Assembly (NCBI RefSeq): GCF_013155275.1
Contig: NZ_JABJXS010000002.1
Span: 1-64,000 of the forward strand
Length of the DNA: 64,000 nucleotides
From: Brenneria sp. hezel4-2-4
GTDB taxonomy: Bacteria > Pseudomonadota > Gammaproteobacteria > Enterobacterales > Enterobacteriaceae
Direction of reading: 5' to 3'
Shown here one piece after another: positions 37,358-46,055 of this stretch. Each line of letters begins with the position of its first letter. Within the stretch, counting starts at the first letter, position 1. A program made the position numbers and the translations under genes. The notes below the pieces were generated by a model. That model ran no database searches, had not been told where the DNA came from, and was given only the letters and a program-made list of their open reading frames with translations.

Positions 37358-37849
37358 ATGGTTTGGGTTGATTACGTCATTATTGGCATCATCGGATTTT
37401 CGGCTCTGGTCAGCCTGATCCGGGGGTTTATACGCGAGGCATTGTCGCTGGTAACCTGGGGATGTGCGTTTTTTGTCGCCAGCCATTACTATGCTTATCT
37501 GGCCGTGTATTTCACCCGTTTTGACGATGAACTGGTACGTAATGGTATCGCTATTGCCATTCTGTTTATTGCGACGTTAATTGTGGGTGCTATTGTCAAC
37601 TATGTGATTGGTTCATTGGTTGAACGCACCGGATTATCGGGCACCGATCGCGTATTGGGCATCTGTTTCGGCGCGCTGCGCGGTGTGTTGATCGTCTCCG
37701 CCCTGTTGTTCTTTCTGGATACCTTCACCGGTTTTTCACAGAGCGCCGACTGGAAGCAGTCCCAGTTAATTCCGCAGTTCAGTTATATTATCAGGTGGTT
37801 TTTTGACTACCTGCAAAGCACGTCAAGTTTCTTGCCGCAACATATATAG
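37358..37849 (+). CDS. cvpA: CvpA, inner-membrane protein (colicin V production)
   Basis: CvpA is a four-helix inner-membrane protein needed for colicin V export and for envelope robustness; its molecular activity is unknown. The 163-aa protein begins [31 protein letters not shown] and has the family segments [19 protein letters not shown] and [17 protein letters not shown]. coli CvpA is 162 aa. It is the first gene of the PurR-controlled cvpA-purF unit. Confidence 0.94.
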   Translation: MVWVDYVIIGIIGFSALVSLIRGFIREALSLVTWGCAFFVASHYYAYLAVYFTRFDDELVRNGIAIAILFIATLIVGAIVNYVIGSLVERTGLSGTDRVLGICFGALRGVLIVSALLFFLDTFTGFSQSADWKQSQLIPQFSYIIRWFFDYLQSTSSFLPQHI

Positions 37850-37879
37850 CTGCGGTAGCGCTGATGAGGAAAAGACACC

Positions 37880-39397
37880 ATGTGCGGTATTGTCGGTATC
37901 GCCGGTTTTACGCCGGTCAACCAGTCGATTTATGACGCGTTAACGGTGTTGCAACACCGTGGGCAGGATGCCGCAGGCATCATCACCATTGACGCCTTGA
38001 ACTGCTTTCGCCTGCGCAAGGCCAACGGCCTGGTGAAAGATGTGTTTGAAGCACGGCACATGCAACGTTTACAAGGCAATATGGGCATCGGGCATGTGCG
38101 TTATCCCACCGCGGGCAGTTCCAGCGCCTCGGAAGCGCAGCCTTTCTACGTTAATTCGCCGTTTGGCATCACCCTGGCGCATAACGGTAACCTGACCAAC
38201 GCTCACGAACTGCGTAAAAAGCTGTTTGAGCAAGAGCGTCGTCATGTTAACACCACCTCTGATTCTGAAATTCTGTTGAACATTTTTGCCAGAGAGCTGG
38301 ATCGTTTTCAGCACTATCCTCTGGAAGCCGACAATATTTTTGCCGCCGTTGCGGCGACGCACCAGCAAATTCGCGGCGCCTATGCCTGCGTGAGCATGAT
38401 TATCGGTCATGGCATGGTGGCTTTCCGCGATCCCAACGGCATCCGTCCGCTGGTTATCGGTAAACGCGATCTGGAAGACGGCCGCAGCGAATATATGGTG
38501 GCGTCGGAAAGCGTGGCGCTGGATACGCTGGGTTTTGAATTCCTGCGTGATGTCGCGCCGGGCGAGGCGATTTACATCACCGAAAAAGGGCAGTTGTTTA
38601 CCTGTCAGTGCGCCGAGAATCCGAAAAGCAATCCCTGCCTGTTCGAGTATGTTTACTTTGCGCGCCCGGATTCGTTCATCGATAAAATTTCCGTGTACAG
38701 CGCTCGTGTGCGTATGGGTCAGAAGCTGGGCGAGAAGATTGCACGCCAATGGGAAGATCTCGACATTGACGTGGTGATCCCCATTCCTGAAACCTCCTGT
38801 GATATCGCACTGGAAATCGCGCGCATCATCGATAAGCCGTATCGTCAGGGGTTTGTAAAAAACCGCTATGTCGGTCGTACTTTTATCATGCCGGGCCAGC
38901 AGGCGCGCCGTCAGTCGGTTCGACGTAAGCTGAATGCCAACCGTGCCGAGTTCCGCGATAAAAACGTTCTGCTGGTCGATGACTCCATCGTACGCGGAAC
39001 CACCTCCGAGCAGATTGTGGAAATGGCGCGCGAGGCGGGCGCCAAGCGCGTGTATCTGGCTTCGGCGGCGCCGGAAATTCGTTTCCCTAACGTTTACGGT
39101 ATCGATATGCCGAGCGTTAACGAGCTGATTGCCCACGGTCGCGAAGTGGAGGAGATCCGCCAGCTTATCGGCGCGGATGCGCTGATTTTCCAGGATTTGG
39201 ACGATCTGATCGCCGCCGCCCGTGAAGATAACCCGGATATCACCCAGTTTGAGTGTTCGGTATTCAACGGGGTGTATGTGACGAAGGATGTCGATCAGGG
39301 CTATCTGGACTATCTGGAAATGCTGCGTAATGACGATGCCAAAGCGTTGCGCAGCCAGAATGAAGTGGAAGATCTGGAGTTACACAACGAAGGCTGA
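37880..39397 (+). CDS. purF: PurF, amidophosphoribosyltransferase
   Basis: PurF makes 5-phosphoribosylamine from PRPP and glutamine, the committed step of purine synthesis. The 505-aa enzyme starts [10 protein letters not shown]; removal of Met exposes the catalytic cysteine of the N-terminal nucleophile glutaminase domain. Glutaminase motifs [14 protein letters not shown] and [14 protein letters not shown] follow. The C-terminal phosphoribosyltransferase has the PRPP loop [21 protein letters not shown]. Length equals E. coli. A terminator follows. Confidence 0.97.
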   Translation: MCGIVGIAGFTPVNQSIYDALTVLQHRGQDAAGIITIDALNCFRLRKANGLVKDVFEARHMQRLQGNMGIGHVRYPTAGSSSASEAQPFYVNSPFGITLAHNGNLTNAHELRKKLFEQERRHVNTTSDSEILLNIFARELDRFQHYPLEADNIFAAVAATHQQIRGAYACVSMIIGHGMVAFRDPNGIRPLVIGKRDLEDGRSEYMVASESVALDTLGFEFLRDVAPGEAIYITEKGQLFTCQCAENPKSNPCLFEYVYFARPDSFIDKISVYSARVRMGQKLGEKIARQWEDLDIDVVIPIPETSCDIALEIARIIDKPYRQGFVKNRYVGRTFIMPGQQARRQSVRRKLNANRAEFRDKNVLLVDDSIVRGTTSEQIVEMAREAGAKRVYLASAAPEIRFPNVYGIDMPSVNELIAHGREVEEIRQLIGADALIFQDLDDLIAAAREDNPDITQFECSVFNGVYVTKDVDQGYLDYLEMLRNDDAKALRSQNEVEDLELHNEG

Positions 39398-39426
39398 GTG
39401 TTGAAAACCTTGTCGCGGTGTAACGG

Positions 39427-39460
39427 AAAGGGAGTGCGCTTGGCGCGCTCCCTTTTCTTA
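39427..39460 (+). terminator. Terminator after purF
   Basis: AAAGGGAGTGCGC pairs with GCGCGCTCCCTTT (one G-U pair), followed by TCTTATTC. It lies 30 bases past the purF stop. Confidence 0.8.
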
Positions 39461-39549
39461 TTCTTGCTTATCGCCAACCGATCCGGCAAAGTCAGCGCAG
39501 ATCCGTTTTACGCGTTGAGCACCGGCGCGGTCAGTCAGAGGCAGTCTTG

Positions 39550-40119
39550 ATGAAGCGACTCATTATTGGTATTTCCGGCGCCAGCGGCGTGGTGTATGGC
39601 GTACGTCTGTTGCAGGTTTTGCAGGCGATAGAAGGCATAGAAACGCACCTGATCATGAGTCAGGCGGCGCGCCAGACGCTGTCGCTGGAGTCTGACTTCA
39701 ACCTGCGCGATGTACAGATGCTGGCGGACGTGGTGCATGATACGCGCGACATTGCCGCCAGCATCTCCTCCGGCTCATTTAAAACCGCCGGGATGGTGAT
39801 ATTGCCCTGCTCGATAAAAACCCTGTCCGGGATTGTGCACAGCTATAGCGATAACCTGTTGACGCGCGCCGCGGATGTGGTGCTGAAAGAGCGCCGTCCG
39901 TTGGTGCTTTGCGTGCGTGAAACGCCGCTGCATCTGGGGCATTTACGCCTGATGACGGCGGCGGTGGAACTGGGCGCGATTATTATGCCGCCGGTGCCGG
40001 CTTTTTATCATCGCCCGCAAACTGTGCAGGATATTATCGATCAGACGGTGAACCGCGTGCTCGATCAGTTTGACATCACGCTGCCGGAAGATTTGTTTAC
40101 TCGCTGGCAAGGGGCGTAA
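39550..40119 (+). CDS. ubiX: UbiX, flavin prenyltransferase
   Basis: UbiX makes prenylated FMN, the cofactor of the UbiD decarboxylase in ubiquinone synthesis. The 189-aa flavoprotein has the N-terminal MKRLIIGISGASGVVYGVRLLQVL and the motifs ISSGSFKTAGMVILPCSIKTLSGI and LKERRPLVLCVRETPLHLGHLRLM. The ATG at 39550 is preferred over a TTG one codon earlier. E. coli UbiX is also 189 aa. It ends before a strong terminator; in E. coli argT and hisJ come next. Confidence 0.95.
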   Translation: MKRLIIGISGASGVVYGVRLLQVLQAIEGIETHLIMSQAARQTLSLESDFNLRDVQMLADVVHDTRDIAASISSGSFKTAGMVILPCSIKTLSGIVHSYSDNLLTRAADVVLKERRPLVLCVRETPLHLGHLRLMTAAVELGAIIMPPVPAFYHRPQTVQDIIDQTVNRVLDQFDITLPEDLFTRWQGA

Positions 40120-40176
40120 ACGCTGGTTTTTTTGGCGCAGGTGCGAAAACCGCGCGTTGGGGCCGATAAGTCTCGC

Positions 40177-40197
40177 GCCCCATTTTGGGGCTTTTTT
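40177..40197 (+). terminator. Terminator after ubiX
   Basis: The stem GCCCC/GGGGC around ATTTT is followed by TTTTTT. It lies about 58 bases past ubiX. Confidence 0.82.
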
Positions 40198-40205
40198 ATC
40201 CTATC

Positions 40206-40242
40206 GCACTACGGTAATGCGATAACGCACTAAAATAGCGCA
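40206..40242. promoter_or_regulatory. Two tandem NtrC-like boxes upstream of hisJ
   Basis: GCACTACGGTAATGC (40206-40220) and GCACTAAAATAGCGC (40227-40241) each resemble the NtrC site GCAC-N7-GTGC, with two and one mismatches. Their starts are 21 bases apart, exactly two helical turns, as for paired NtrC dimers at enhancers. They lie about 150 bases upstream of the sigma-54-like promoter. Binding is inferred. Confidence 0.5.
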
Positions 40243-40390
40243 TTGATACTGGCGTCATGCGCAGGCGGCTCCCCAATTCTGTCATATCGGCTCAGCCGCC
40301 GCCGCATAAAAGCGGCATGAATCAAGTGATTAGTATGCTCATTATACAAAGCTCGCATCATGTGGCTTTGTTGAGGTAAATTTCTTATTC

Positions 40391-40406
40391 TGGCATGAAA
40401 ACTGCA
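40391..40406 (+). promoter_or_regulatory. Sigma-54-like promoter of hisJQMP
   Basis: TGGCATGAAAACTGCA has the invariant GG-N10-GC spacing of sigma-54 promoters and differs from TGGCACG-N4-TTGCA at two positions. It predicts a leader of about 120 bases before hisJ. In Salmonella this transport locus is nitrogen-regulated by NtrC and sigma-54 from the argT promoter. Confidence 0.55.
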
Positions 40407-40540
40407 ATGTTCCGCAGTGGCGGACACAGCAATGACATTAGTCGTTTTTAAAGCCATAGATCGTTCCTGAAATCGACAATCCGTTCTGGCGTTGACAGAT
40501 AACTTTTGACCTTCAATCACTCATTGGTAAAGGTAGCAAT

Positions 40541-41320
40541 ATGAAAAAAATGATAAAGGTTTTACCGCTGGCGTTAATTCTGGCCGCAGGAAGCGCCATG
40601 GCAGCTATTCCTGAAAATATTAAAATAGGCACCGATCCCACCTATGCGCCGTTCGAATCTAAAAACAGCAGTGGCGAACTGATTGGGTTTGATATCGATC
40701 TGGCGAAAGAATTGTGTAAACGTATTGAAGCCAATTGTACCTTTGTCGAAAGCGACTTTGACGCGCTTATCCCGTCGCTGAAGGCCAAAAAAATCGACGC
40801 CATTATCTCCTCGCTCTCCATTACCGAAAAACGTCAGCAGGAAATCGCTTTTACTGAAAAACTTTATGCGGCCAATTCTCGTCTGATTGCCAAGCACGGC
40901 GCGGGCATTGAACCGACGCTGGCCTCTTTGGGCGGCAAACGCGTCGGCGTATTGCAGGGCACCACTCAAGAATCTTACGCAAATGCCTACTGGCAGCCGA
41001 AAGGTATTGATGTCGTCGCCTATCAAAATCAGGATCTGGTCTATGCCGATTTGACGGCCGGCCGTATTGACGCCGCCTTTCAGGATGAAGTCGCCGGCAG
41101 CGAAGGCTTTCTGAAGCTGGACATGGGCAAAGGCTATGATTTTGCGGGGCCGGCGGTGAAAGACGATAAATATTTCGGCGTGGGCACCGGCATGGGGCTG
41201 CGTAAAGCGGATACCGAACTGAAAGCCGCGCTGGATAAAGCGTTTGCGGAAATGCGCGCAGACGGCACCTACGATACTCTGGCGAAAAAATACTTCGATT
41301 TTGACGTCTACGGCGGTTAA
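40541..41320 (+). CDS. hisJ: HisJ, periplasmic histidine/basic amino acid binding protein
   Basis: HisJ captures histidine (and, in ArgT, lysine/arginine/ornithine) in the periplasm and delivers it to HisQMP. The 259-aa precursor has a signal peptide cleaved at [12 protein letters not shown]. Binding motifs are [31 protein letters not shown] and [21 protein letters not shown]. It carries both HisJ-like stretches ([22 protein letters not shown]) and ArgT-like ones ([36 protein letters not shown]). No separate argT is present between ubiX and hisJ, unlike E. coli, so one receptor may serve both roles. Confidence 0.9.
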   Translation: MKKMIKVLPLALILAAGSAMAAIPENIKIGTDPTYAPFESKNSSGELIGFDIDLAKELCKRIEANCTFVESDFDALIPSLKAKKIDAIISSLSITEKRQQEIAFTEKLYAANSRLIAKHGAGIEPTLASLGGKRVGVLQGTTQESYANAYWQPKGIDVVAYQNQDLVYADLTAGRIDAAFQDEVAGSEGFLKLDMGKGYDFAGPAVKDDKYFGVGTGMGLRKADTELKAALDKAFAEMRADGTYDTLAKKYFDFDVYGG

Positions 41321-41357
41321 GTCTCCTGGCGTGTCGATAACCCTCTAAGATAGCGTC

Positions 41358-41399
41358 CTCCCCCGCACAAAACATCGGGCATGCTTTTGCGCGGGGGAG
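41358..41399 (+). other. Intercistronic stem-loop between hisJ and hisQ
   Basis: CTCCCCCGCACAAAA pairs with TTTTGCGCGGGGGAG (one mismatch) across a 12-base loop. No T-run follows, so it is more likely an mRNA-stabilising or attenuating hairpin than a terminator. In E. coli and Salmonella the hisJ-hisQ gap holds REP sequences, believed to keep binding-protein mRNA in excess of the membrane subunits; this hairpin has the same place. Confidence 0.65.
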
Positions 41400-41460
41400 A
41401 GCGGATGGGGAAGAAAGTCTTGTCACTCATCGCTATTTTTACTCTGAACGGATATGCGCA

Positions 41461-42150
41461 ATGCTTTATGGCTATTCCCCATTAATTCTGGACGGCGCGG
41501 CGATGACGCTGGAGCTGGCGGTGAGTTCGCTCTTGCTGGCGCTGGGTATTGGGTTGATCGGCGCCGGGGCCAAGCTATCGAAGAACGCCTTGTTGTCGGG
41601 GCTTTTCTCCTGCTATACCACGCTGATCCGCGGCGTGCCGGATTTGGTGCTGATGCTGCTGATTTTCTATGGCCTACAGATAACGCTGAATAGCGTAACC
41701 GAGACGCTGGGGGTCGGTCAGATCGATATCGATCCGCTTACCGCGGGGATCATCACCCTGGGATTTATCTACGGCGCCTATTTTACCGAAACATTCCGCG
41801 GCGCTTATCTGGCGGTCTCTCCCGGTCAGATTGAGGCGGCGGTGGCGTTCGGTTTTTCGCCGCTGAAGGTATTTCGCCGGATATTGTTCCCCTCTATGAT
41901 GCGTTTTGCGCTACCGGGCATCGGCAATAACTGGCAGGTTATCTTGAAAGCGACGGCGCTGGTTTCGCTGCTGGGCCTGAATGATGTGATTAAAGCGACG
42001 CAGTTGGCGGGGAAAGGGGCGCACGAGCCGTTTTTCTTTGCGCTGGTTGCCGGCGCGATGTACCTGATTTTTACCACCATCTCCAACGGAGTGCTGTGGT
42101 GGTTGGAAAGACATTATTCGGCAGGAGTCAAAAAAATAAACTATGAGTGA
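41461..42150 (+). CDS. hisQ: HisQ, histidine ABC transporter permease
   Basis: HisQ pairs with HisM to form the membrane channel of the histidine/basic amino acid importer. The 229-aa protein has five hydrophobic helices and the ATPase-coupling EAA loop region (QIEAAVAFGFSPLKVFRRILFPSMMRFALPGIGNNW). The motif TTLIRGVPDLVLMLLIFYGLQ is near identical to E. coli (228 aa). It overlaps hisM by 8 bases. Confidence 0.95.
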   Translation: MLYGYSPLILDGAAMTLELAVSSLLLALGIGLIGAGAKLSKNALLSGLFSCYTTLIRGVPDLVLMLLIFYGLQITLNSVTETLGVGQIDIDPLTAGIITLGFIYGAYFTETFRGAYLAVSPGQIEAAVAFGFSPLKVFRRILFPSMMRFALPGIGNNWQVILKATALVSLLGLNDVIKATQLAGKGAHEPFFFALVAGAMYLIFTTISNGVLWWLERHYSAGVKKINYE

Positions 42151-42859
42151 GATCCTGCAACAATACTGGCAAGCCTTGCTGTGGAGTGACGGCTACCGTC
42201 TCACCGGGCTGGCGATGACGATGTGGCTGTTGATTTCTTCGGTCACCATCGGCGGCGCGCTGGCGCTGCCGTTGGCGGTTGCCCGGGTTTCCCCGCGACG
42301 ACGATTCAGCCTGCCGGTTTGGCTATTTACCTATGTTTTTCGCGGTACGCCGCTTTATGTTCAGCTACTGGTTTTTTACTCTGGCGTTTACAGTCTGGAA
42401 ATCGTGCGCGGCACCGATCTACTGAACGCTTTTTTCCGCAGCGGGCTGAATTGCGCCGTTCTGGCGCTGGCGTTGAATACCTGCGCTTATACCACGGAGA
42501 TTTTCGCCGGTGCGATTCGTTCCGTTCCGCATGGCGAAATTGAAGCGGCCCGGGCCTATGGTTTTTCACGTTTTAAGCAGTATCGCTGCATTATTTTACC
42601 GGGCGCGTTGCGTATCGCGCTGCCGGCCTACAGCAATGAAGTGATCCTGATGCTGCATTCCACGGCGCTGGCGTTTACCGTCACCGTGCCGGATATTCTG
42701 AAAATCGCCCGCGATATCAACGCCGCAACCTACCAGCCGTTTTACGCGTTCGGCATTGCCGCGGCGATCTATCTGGTGATTTCTTTTGCGTTAATCGGCC
42801 TGTTCAGAAAAGCGGAACAGCGTTGGTTACGCCATCTTGATACCCGTTCATCCCATTAA
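42143..42859 (+). CDS. hisM: HisM, histidine ABC transporter permease
   Basis: HisM is the second membrane subunit. The 238-aa protein has about five helices, TYVFRGTPLYVQLLVFYSGVY and the EAA loop GEIEAARAYGFSRFKQYRCIILPGALRIALPAYSNE. It is coupled to hisQ by overlap and is followed by hisP after 15 bases. Confidence 0.95.
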   Translation: MSEILQQYWQALLWSDGYRLTGLAMTMWLLISSVTIGGALALPLAVARVSPRRRFSLPVWLFTYVFRGTPLYVQLLVFYSGVYSLEIVRGTDLLNAFFRSGLNCAVLALALNTCAYTTEIFAGAIRSVPHGEIEAARAYGFSRFKQYRCIILPGALRIALPAYSNEVILMLHSTALAFTVTVPDILKIARDINAATYQPFYAFGIAAAIYLVISFALIGLFRKAEQRWLRHLDTRSSH

Positions 42860-42874
42860 AAGCAGGAATAGAGT

Positions 42875-43648
42875 ATGTCGAATAATAAGCTGATGGTGAC
42901 GGATCTGCATAAACGTTATGATCGGCACGAGGTACTGAAAGGCATTTCGCTTAAGGCTAACGCCGGGGACGTGATTTCGATTATCGGATCGTCCGGTTCC
43001 GGCAAAAGTACCTTGCTGCGCTGTATCAATTTTCTGGAAAAACCCTGTGAAGGGGCCATTTACGTCAACGGCCAGGAAATCCGCATGGTGCGTGACGGCG
43101 ACGGTCAATTGAAGATTTTTGATAAAAAACAGCTTCAGATGTTGCGCACCCGGCTGACGATGGTGTTCCAGCATTTTAATCTGTGGAGCTTTATGACCGC
43201 GCTGGAAAATGTGATGGAAGCGCCGGTTCAGGTATTGGGCCTGAGTAAGGCCGAAGCGCGTGAGCGAGCGGTGTTCTATCTGAATAAAGTCGGCATCACC
43301 GGCGAGGCGCAGGATAAATACCCGGCCAATCTGTCCGGCGGGCAGCAGCAACGCGTATCCATCGCCCGTGCGCTGGCGATGGAACCGGAAGTGCTGCTGT
43401 TTGATGAACCGACATCCGCGCTGGATCCCGAACTGGTCGGCGAGGTGCTGCGCATTATGCAGCAACTGGCTGAAGAGGGGAAAACCATGGTGGTGGTGAC
43501 GCACGAAATGGAGTTCGCGCGCCACGTTTCCAGCCATGTGATTTTTCTGCATCAGGGCGTGATTGAAGAAGAAGGGCCGCCGGCCAGCGTTTTCGGCAAC
43601 CCCCAAAGTCCCCGGTTACAGCAGTTTCTGTCGGGAACATTGAAGTGA
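42875..43648 (+). CDS. hisP: HisP, histidine ABC transporter ATPase
   Basis: HisP is the cytoplasmic ATPase of the HisQMP2 importer. The 257-aa protein has Walker A ([14 protein letters not shown]), the Q-loop ([11 protein letters not shown]), signature ([15 protein letters not shown]), Walker B ([16 protein letters not shown]) and the H-loop ([10 protein letters not shown]). Length equals or is within one residue of the enterobacterial enzyme (258 aa). A terminator convergent with yfcH follows. Confidence 0.97.
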   Translation: MSNNKLMVTDLHKRYDRHEVLKGISLKANAGDVISIIGSSGSGKSTLLRCINFLEKPCEGAIYVNGQEIRMVRDGDGQLKIFDKKQLQMLRTRLTMVFQHFNLWSFMTALENVMEAPVQVLGLSKAEARERAVFYLNKVGITGEAQDKYPANLSGGQQQRVSIARALAMEPEVLLFDEPTSALDPELVGEVLRIMQQLAEEGKTMVVVTHEMEFARHVSSHVIFLHQGVIEEEGPPASVFGNPQSPRLQQFLSGTLK

Positions 43649-43654
43649 ATTCAG

Positions 43655-43685
43655 TCTGGCTGGCGTGACGTCAGCCGGATTTTTT
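43655..43685 (+). terminator. Terminator after hisP
   Basis: TCTGGCTG pairs with CAGCCGGA around a 9-base loop (one G-U pair), followed by TTTTTT. The T-run overlaps the 3' end of the convergent yfcH. Confidence 0.7.
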
Positions 43686-44576
43686 CATCACATCTTTCAG
43701 CGCCTCTTCCAGTTCAAAGAAACGAAACCCGAAACCCGCCGCCTCCAGCCTCTGCGGAATAGCGCGCTGCCCGCCCAGCACCAGCGTTGAGGCTTCGCCC
43801 AGCAGCAGTTTGATGGCGAAAGCCGGCGCGCGCATAAAACCCGGCCGATCCAGCTCGTCAGCCAGCATGGCGGAGAATTGTTCGTTACGCACCGGATAAG
43901 GGGAAACCATGTTAAACGGCCCGCTGAGTACCTGGTTATCCAACAGATAAATAATGCCGTTCACCATGTCGTCGATATGGATCCAGGGCATGTACTGTTT
44001 GCCTGATCCCATCGGGCCGCCCAGACCTAAACGGAACAGCGGCAGCATTTTTGCCAGCGCGCCGCCCTCGGCGGAAAGCACGATGCCGGTGCGCAACAGG
44101 CAGACGCGGGTCTTGTCGCTCTCGGCGGATTGCGCCAGCGCTTCCCAGCGGGCGCACAGATGGTGAGTAAATTCGTTGGCCGGGGTTTCATCTTCCGTCA
44201 CCAGCGCGGCGCCCTGATCGCCGTAATACCCCACGGCGGAACCGGAAATAAAAACGGCGGGCGGTTCGCTGCTGGCGTTAATCAGTTTGGCGAGCTGCTC
44301 GGTAATGCTCCAGCGGCTTTGGCTCAGGCGCTGTTTCTGCTGTGGGGTCCAGCGTTTGCCGGCAATCGGCTCGCCCGCCAGATTAATGACGCCGTCGAAT
44401 CCGTTCAAGGCGGTTTTGTTGTTGAGTGTCGACCAGTATTCAACCCGATCGCCCAATACCTTTCTGGCGCGCTGGGGATCGCGGGTCAATACGGTTACAT
44501 GATGAGAAAGCAGCAGTAATCGTTGAATCAAATGACGTCCGATAAGACCGGTTCCGCCGGTAACAAGTAATTGCAT
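43671..44576 (-). CDS. yfcH: YfcH, SDR39U1-family NAD(P)-binding epimerase-like protein
   Basis: This 301-aa cytoplasmic protein belongs to the atypical short-chain dehydrogenase family SDR39U1. The nucleotide loop is [20 protein letters not shown], followed by [34 protein letters not shown] and [16 protein letters not shown]1731 C-terminal domain ends [22 protein letters not shown]. Neither substrate nor function is known. E. coli YfcH is 297 aa. Confidence 0.9.
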   Translation of the reverse strand: MQLLVTGGTGLIGRHLIQRLLLLSHHVTVLTRDPQRARKVLGDRVEYWSTLNNKTALNGFDGVINLAGEPIAGKRWTPQQKQRLSQSRWSITEQLAKLINASSEPPAVFISGSAVGYYGDQGAALVTEDETPANEFTHHLCARWEALAQSAESDKTRVCLLRTGIVLSAEGGALAKMLPLFRLGLGGPMGSGKQYMPWIHIDDMVNGIIYLLDNQVLSGPFNMVSPYPVRNEQFSAMLADELDRPGFMRAPAFAIKLLLGEASTLVLGGQRAIPQRLEAAGFGFRFFELEEALKDVMKKSG

Positions 44577-44718
44577 GTCTGGCCTCGCTTAGAACCTATT
44601 CCATAAGGGGGTTTATTTACCCTTTGGCCCCTGGCCGTGCCGCTTCGTTTTCTGTCTGAGGAAAACGTTACTCGCCAAACCGCCGCTGTTCCGACCGCGC
44701 TCGGAACGGATTGACAGG

Positions 44719-45090
44719 CTATGCTTTGCGATAGCTCATGGTCATGGACACCGAGTCGGCATACCGCAGGGCAAACAATTTATCCACTTCTACTTCAGCA
44801 TAGGTGATCCAGTCATGATCGCTGGCGATATTGAGTACATCCTGCGTTAATTTTTCCAGCAGCGCGAAACGGTTTTCTTCAACGTGACGAATAATATTTT
44901 TGGTGATGGTGCGGTAATTCAATGCATCATCGATATTCTCGCTGTTGCGCGCCCGCACCGCCGGGTAGTGGATCACAACGTTGATGACAATATCCTGTTT
45001 GTTGTTGATCTCTTCTTCTTTGATGCCAATGAACGTGCGTAACCGCAGATTCTTTATACGAATAACGGCATCGGTATTACGGTGTGACAT
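44719..45090 (-). CDS. folX: FolX, dihydroneopterin triphosphate 2'-epimerase
   Basis: FolX epimerises 7,8-dihydroneopterin triphosphate to the monapterin form, on the tetrahydromonapterin side path. The 123-aa protein is a tunnelling-fold FolB homologue: [33 protein letters not shown], then [29 protein letters not shown] and [19 protein letters not shown]. coli FolX is 120 aa. It lies between yfcH and yfcG as in E. coli. Confidence 0.94.
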   Translation of the reverse strand: MSHRNTDAVIRIKNLRLRTFIGIKEEEINNKQDIVINVVIHYPAVRARNSENIDDALNYRTITKNIIRHVEENRFALLEKLTQDVLNIASDHDWITYAEVEVDKLFALRYADSVSMTMSYRKA

Positions 45091-45160
45091 CCATCAGCCC
45101 TCGGTGAGTATATGTTGTTGTAACCATACCAGAAGATAACCGAAGGCCGAATGGGATTGA

Positions 45161-45787
45161 TTACTGCTCCGCTAATTTATATGCCCGCTCGGTCGCCGGA
45201 CGGGCGCTAATCCGTTCATACCAGTTTTTCACCGCCGGATAGTCTGCAAGATCGATGCGTTGACGCGCATAGGAGACAACCCACGGATAGGTCGCAATAT
45301 CGGCGATACTATAATGCTCACCCGCCAGCCAGGGGCTGTTCTGTAGCTGCTTGTTCAACACCCGGTATAGACGTTGCGTTTCCTGCTGATAGCGCTCAAT
45401 GGCGTAGGGAACCGGCTGCGGAGCATAGTGATTGAAGTGATGGTTTTGTCCCAGCATGGGGCCGAATCCCGCTACCTGCCAGAACAGCCATTGCAGGGTT
45501 GCGGTGCGCTCACGCAGATCGTTGCTGAGCAGGACGCCGTGTTTTTCAGCCAGATACAGCAGGATTGCCCCGGATTCGAACAGGCTGATGGCGTCGCCGC
45601 CATCAGCGGGCTGCCGATCGACAATCGCCGGGATTTTGTTGTTAGGGGAGATAGCCAGAAACTCAGACTTAAACTGTTCGCCGGTGCTGATGTTCACACG
45701 ATGAAGCTGATAAGGAAGCGTTGCCTCTTCAAGAAAAAGCGTAATTTTATGTCCGTTGGGGGTAGGGGCGTAATAGAGGTCGATCAT
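45161..45787 (-). CDS. yfcG: YfcG, glutathione S-transferase-like disulfide-bond oxidoreductase
   Basis: YfcG (GST N1-1-like) binds glutathione and reduces disulfides such as 2-hydroxyethyl disulfide. The 208-aa protein has an N-terminal thioredoxin-like domain (MIDLYYAPTPNGHKITLFLEEA, SPNNKIPAIVDRQPADG, FESGAILLYLAEK) and a helical C-terminal domain (TLQWLFWQVAGFGPMLGQNHHFN, YSIADIATYPWV). I use the ATG at 45787, with GGAG 9 bases upstream. E. coli YfcG is 215 aa. It is divergent from the ethanolamine operon. Confidence 0.93.
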   Translation of the reverse strand: MIDLYYAPTPNGHKITLFLEEATLPYQLHRVNISTGEQFKSEFLAISPNNKIPAIVDRQPADGGDAISLFESGAILLYLAEKHGVLLSNDLRERTATLQWLFWQVAGFGPMLGQNHHFNHYAPQPVPYAIERYQQETQRLYRVLNKQLQNSPWLAGEHYSIADIATYPWVVSYARQRIDLADYPAVKNWYERISARPATERAYKLAEQ

Positions 45788-45878
45788 GGATAGCATCTCC
45801 GTTTCACTTTAGAAAAGCCGGAACACTACCCTATCATTTACCTGCATAGAAAATAAGCTGCCGCCGTGATAATTGAGA

Positions 45879-45897
45879 TTGCCCTTAAAGCAGGCAA
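45879..45897. promoter_or_regulatory. Inverted repeat upstream of the eat sigma-54 promoter
   Basis: TTGCCCTTAAAGCAGGCAA has perfect 5-bp arms (TTGCC/GGCAA) around 9 bases, about 110 bases upstream of the sigma-54 promoter, a suitable place for an enhancer. It only loosely resembles an NtrC box. The binding protein is unknown. Confidence 0.3.
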
Positions 45898-46000
45898 CCG
45901 CTGCCGCATTACGGAGCGAACTGTCTCAAAAAGGGGCATGGCGCTGTCATCCGCGTTTTGCAACAGAGAATCCGGCCGGTGTTTATCTCCTCTTTCTATC

Positions 46001-46016
46001 TGGTACAGTCCTTGCA
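46001..46016 (+). promoter_or_regulatory. Sigma-54 promoter of the eat-eutBC operon
   Basis: TGGTACAGTCCTTGCA fits the sigma-54 consensus TGGYACR-N4-TTGCW at every position, with GG-N10-GC spacing. It lies 40 bases before the eat start, giving a short leader with the RBS. No dedicated sigma-54 activator gene lies nearby, so NtrC is the likely activator, which suits ethanolamine use as a nitrogen source. Confidence 0.8.
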
Positions 46017-46055
46017 ATATCCCTTGATATTATATTGATATCAGGGGATGGAAGT

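Noticed and set aside
38069-39136. 355-codon frame antisense to purF
   Set aside because: Long antisense frames are common opposite GC-rich coding DNA; purF is intact and this frame is His/Arg-rich without domain features.
45797-46055. Possible cobalamin riboswitch before the ethanolamine operon
   Set aside because: The leader after the sigma-54 promoter is only about 30 bases and the upstream DNA lacks the conserved B12-box.
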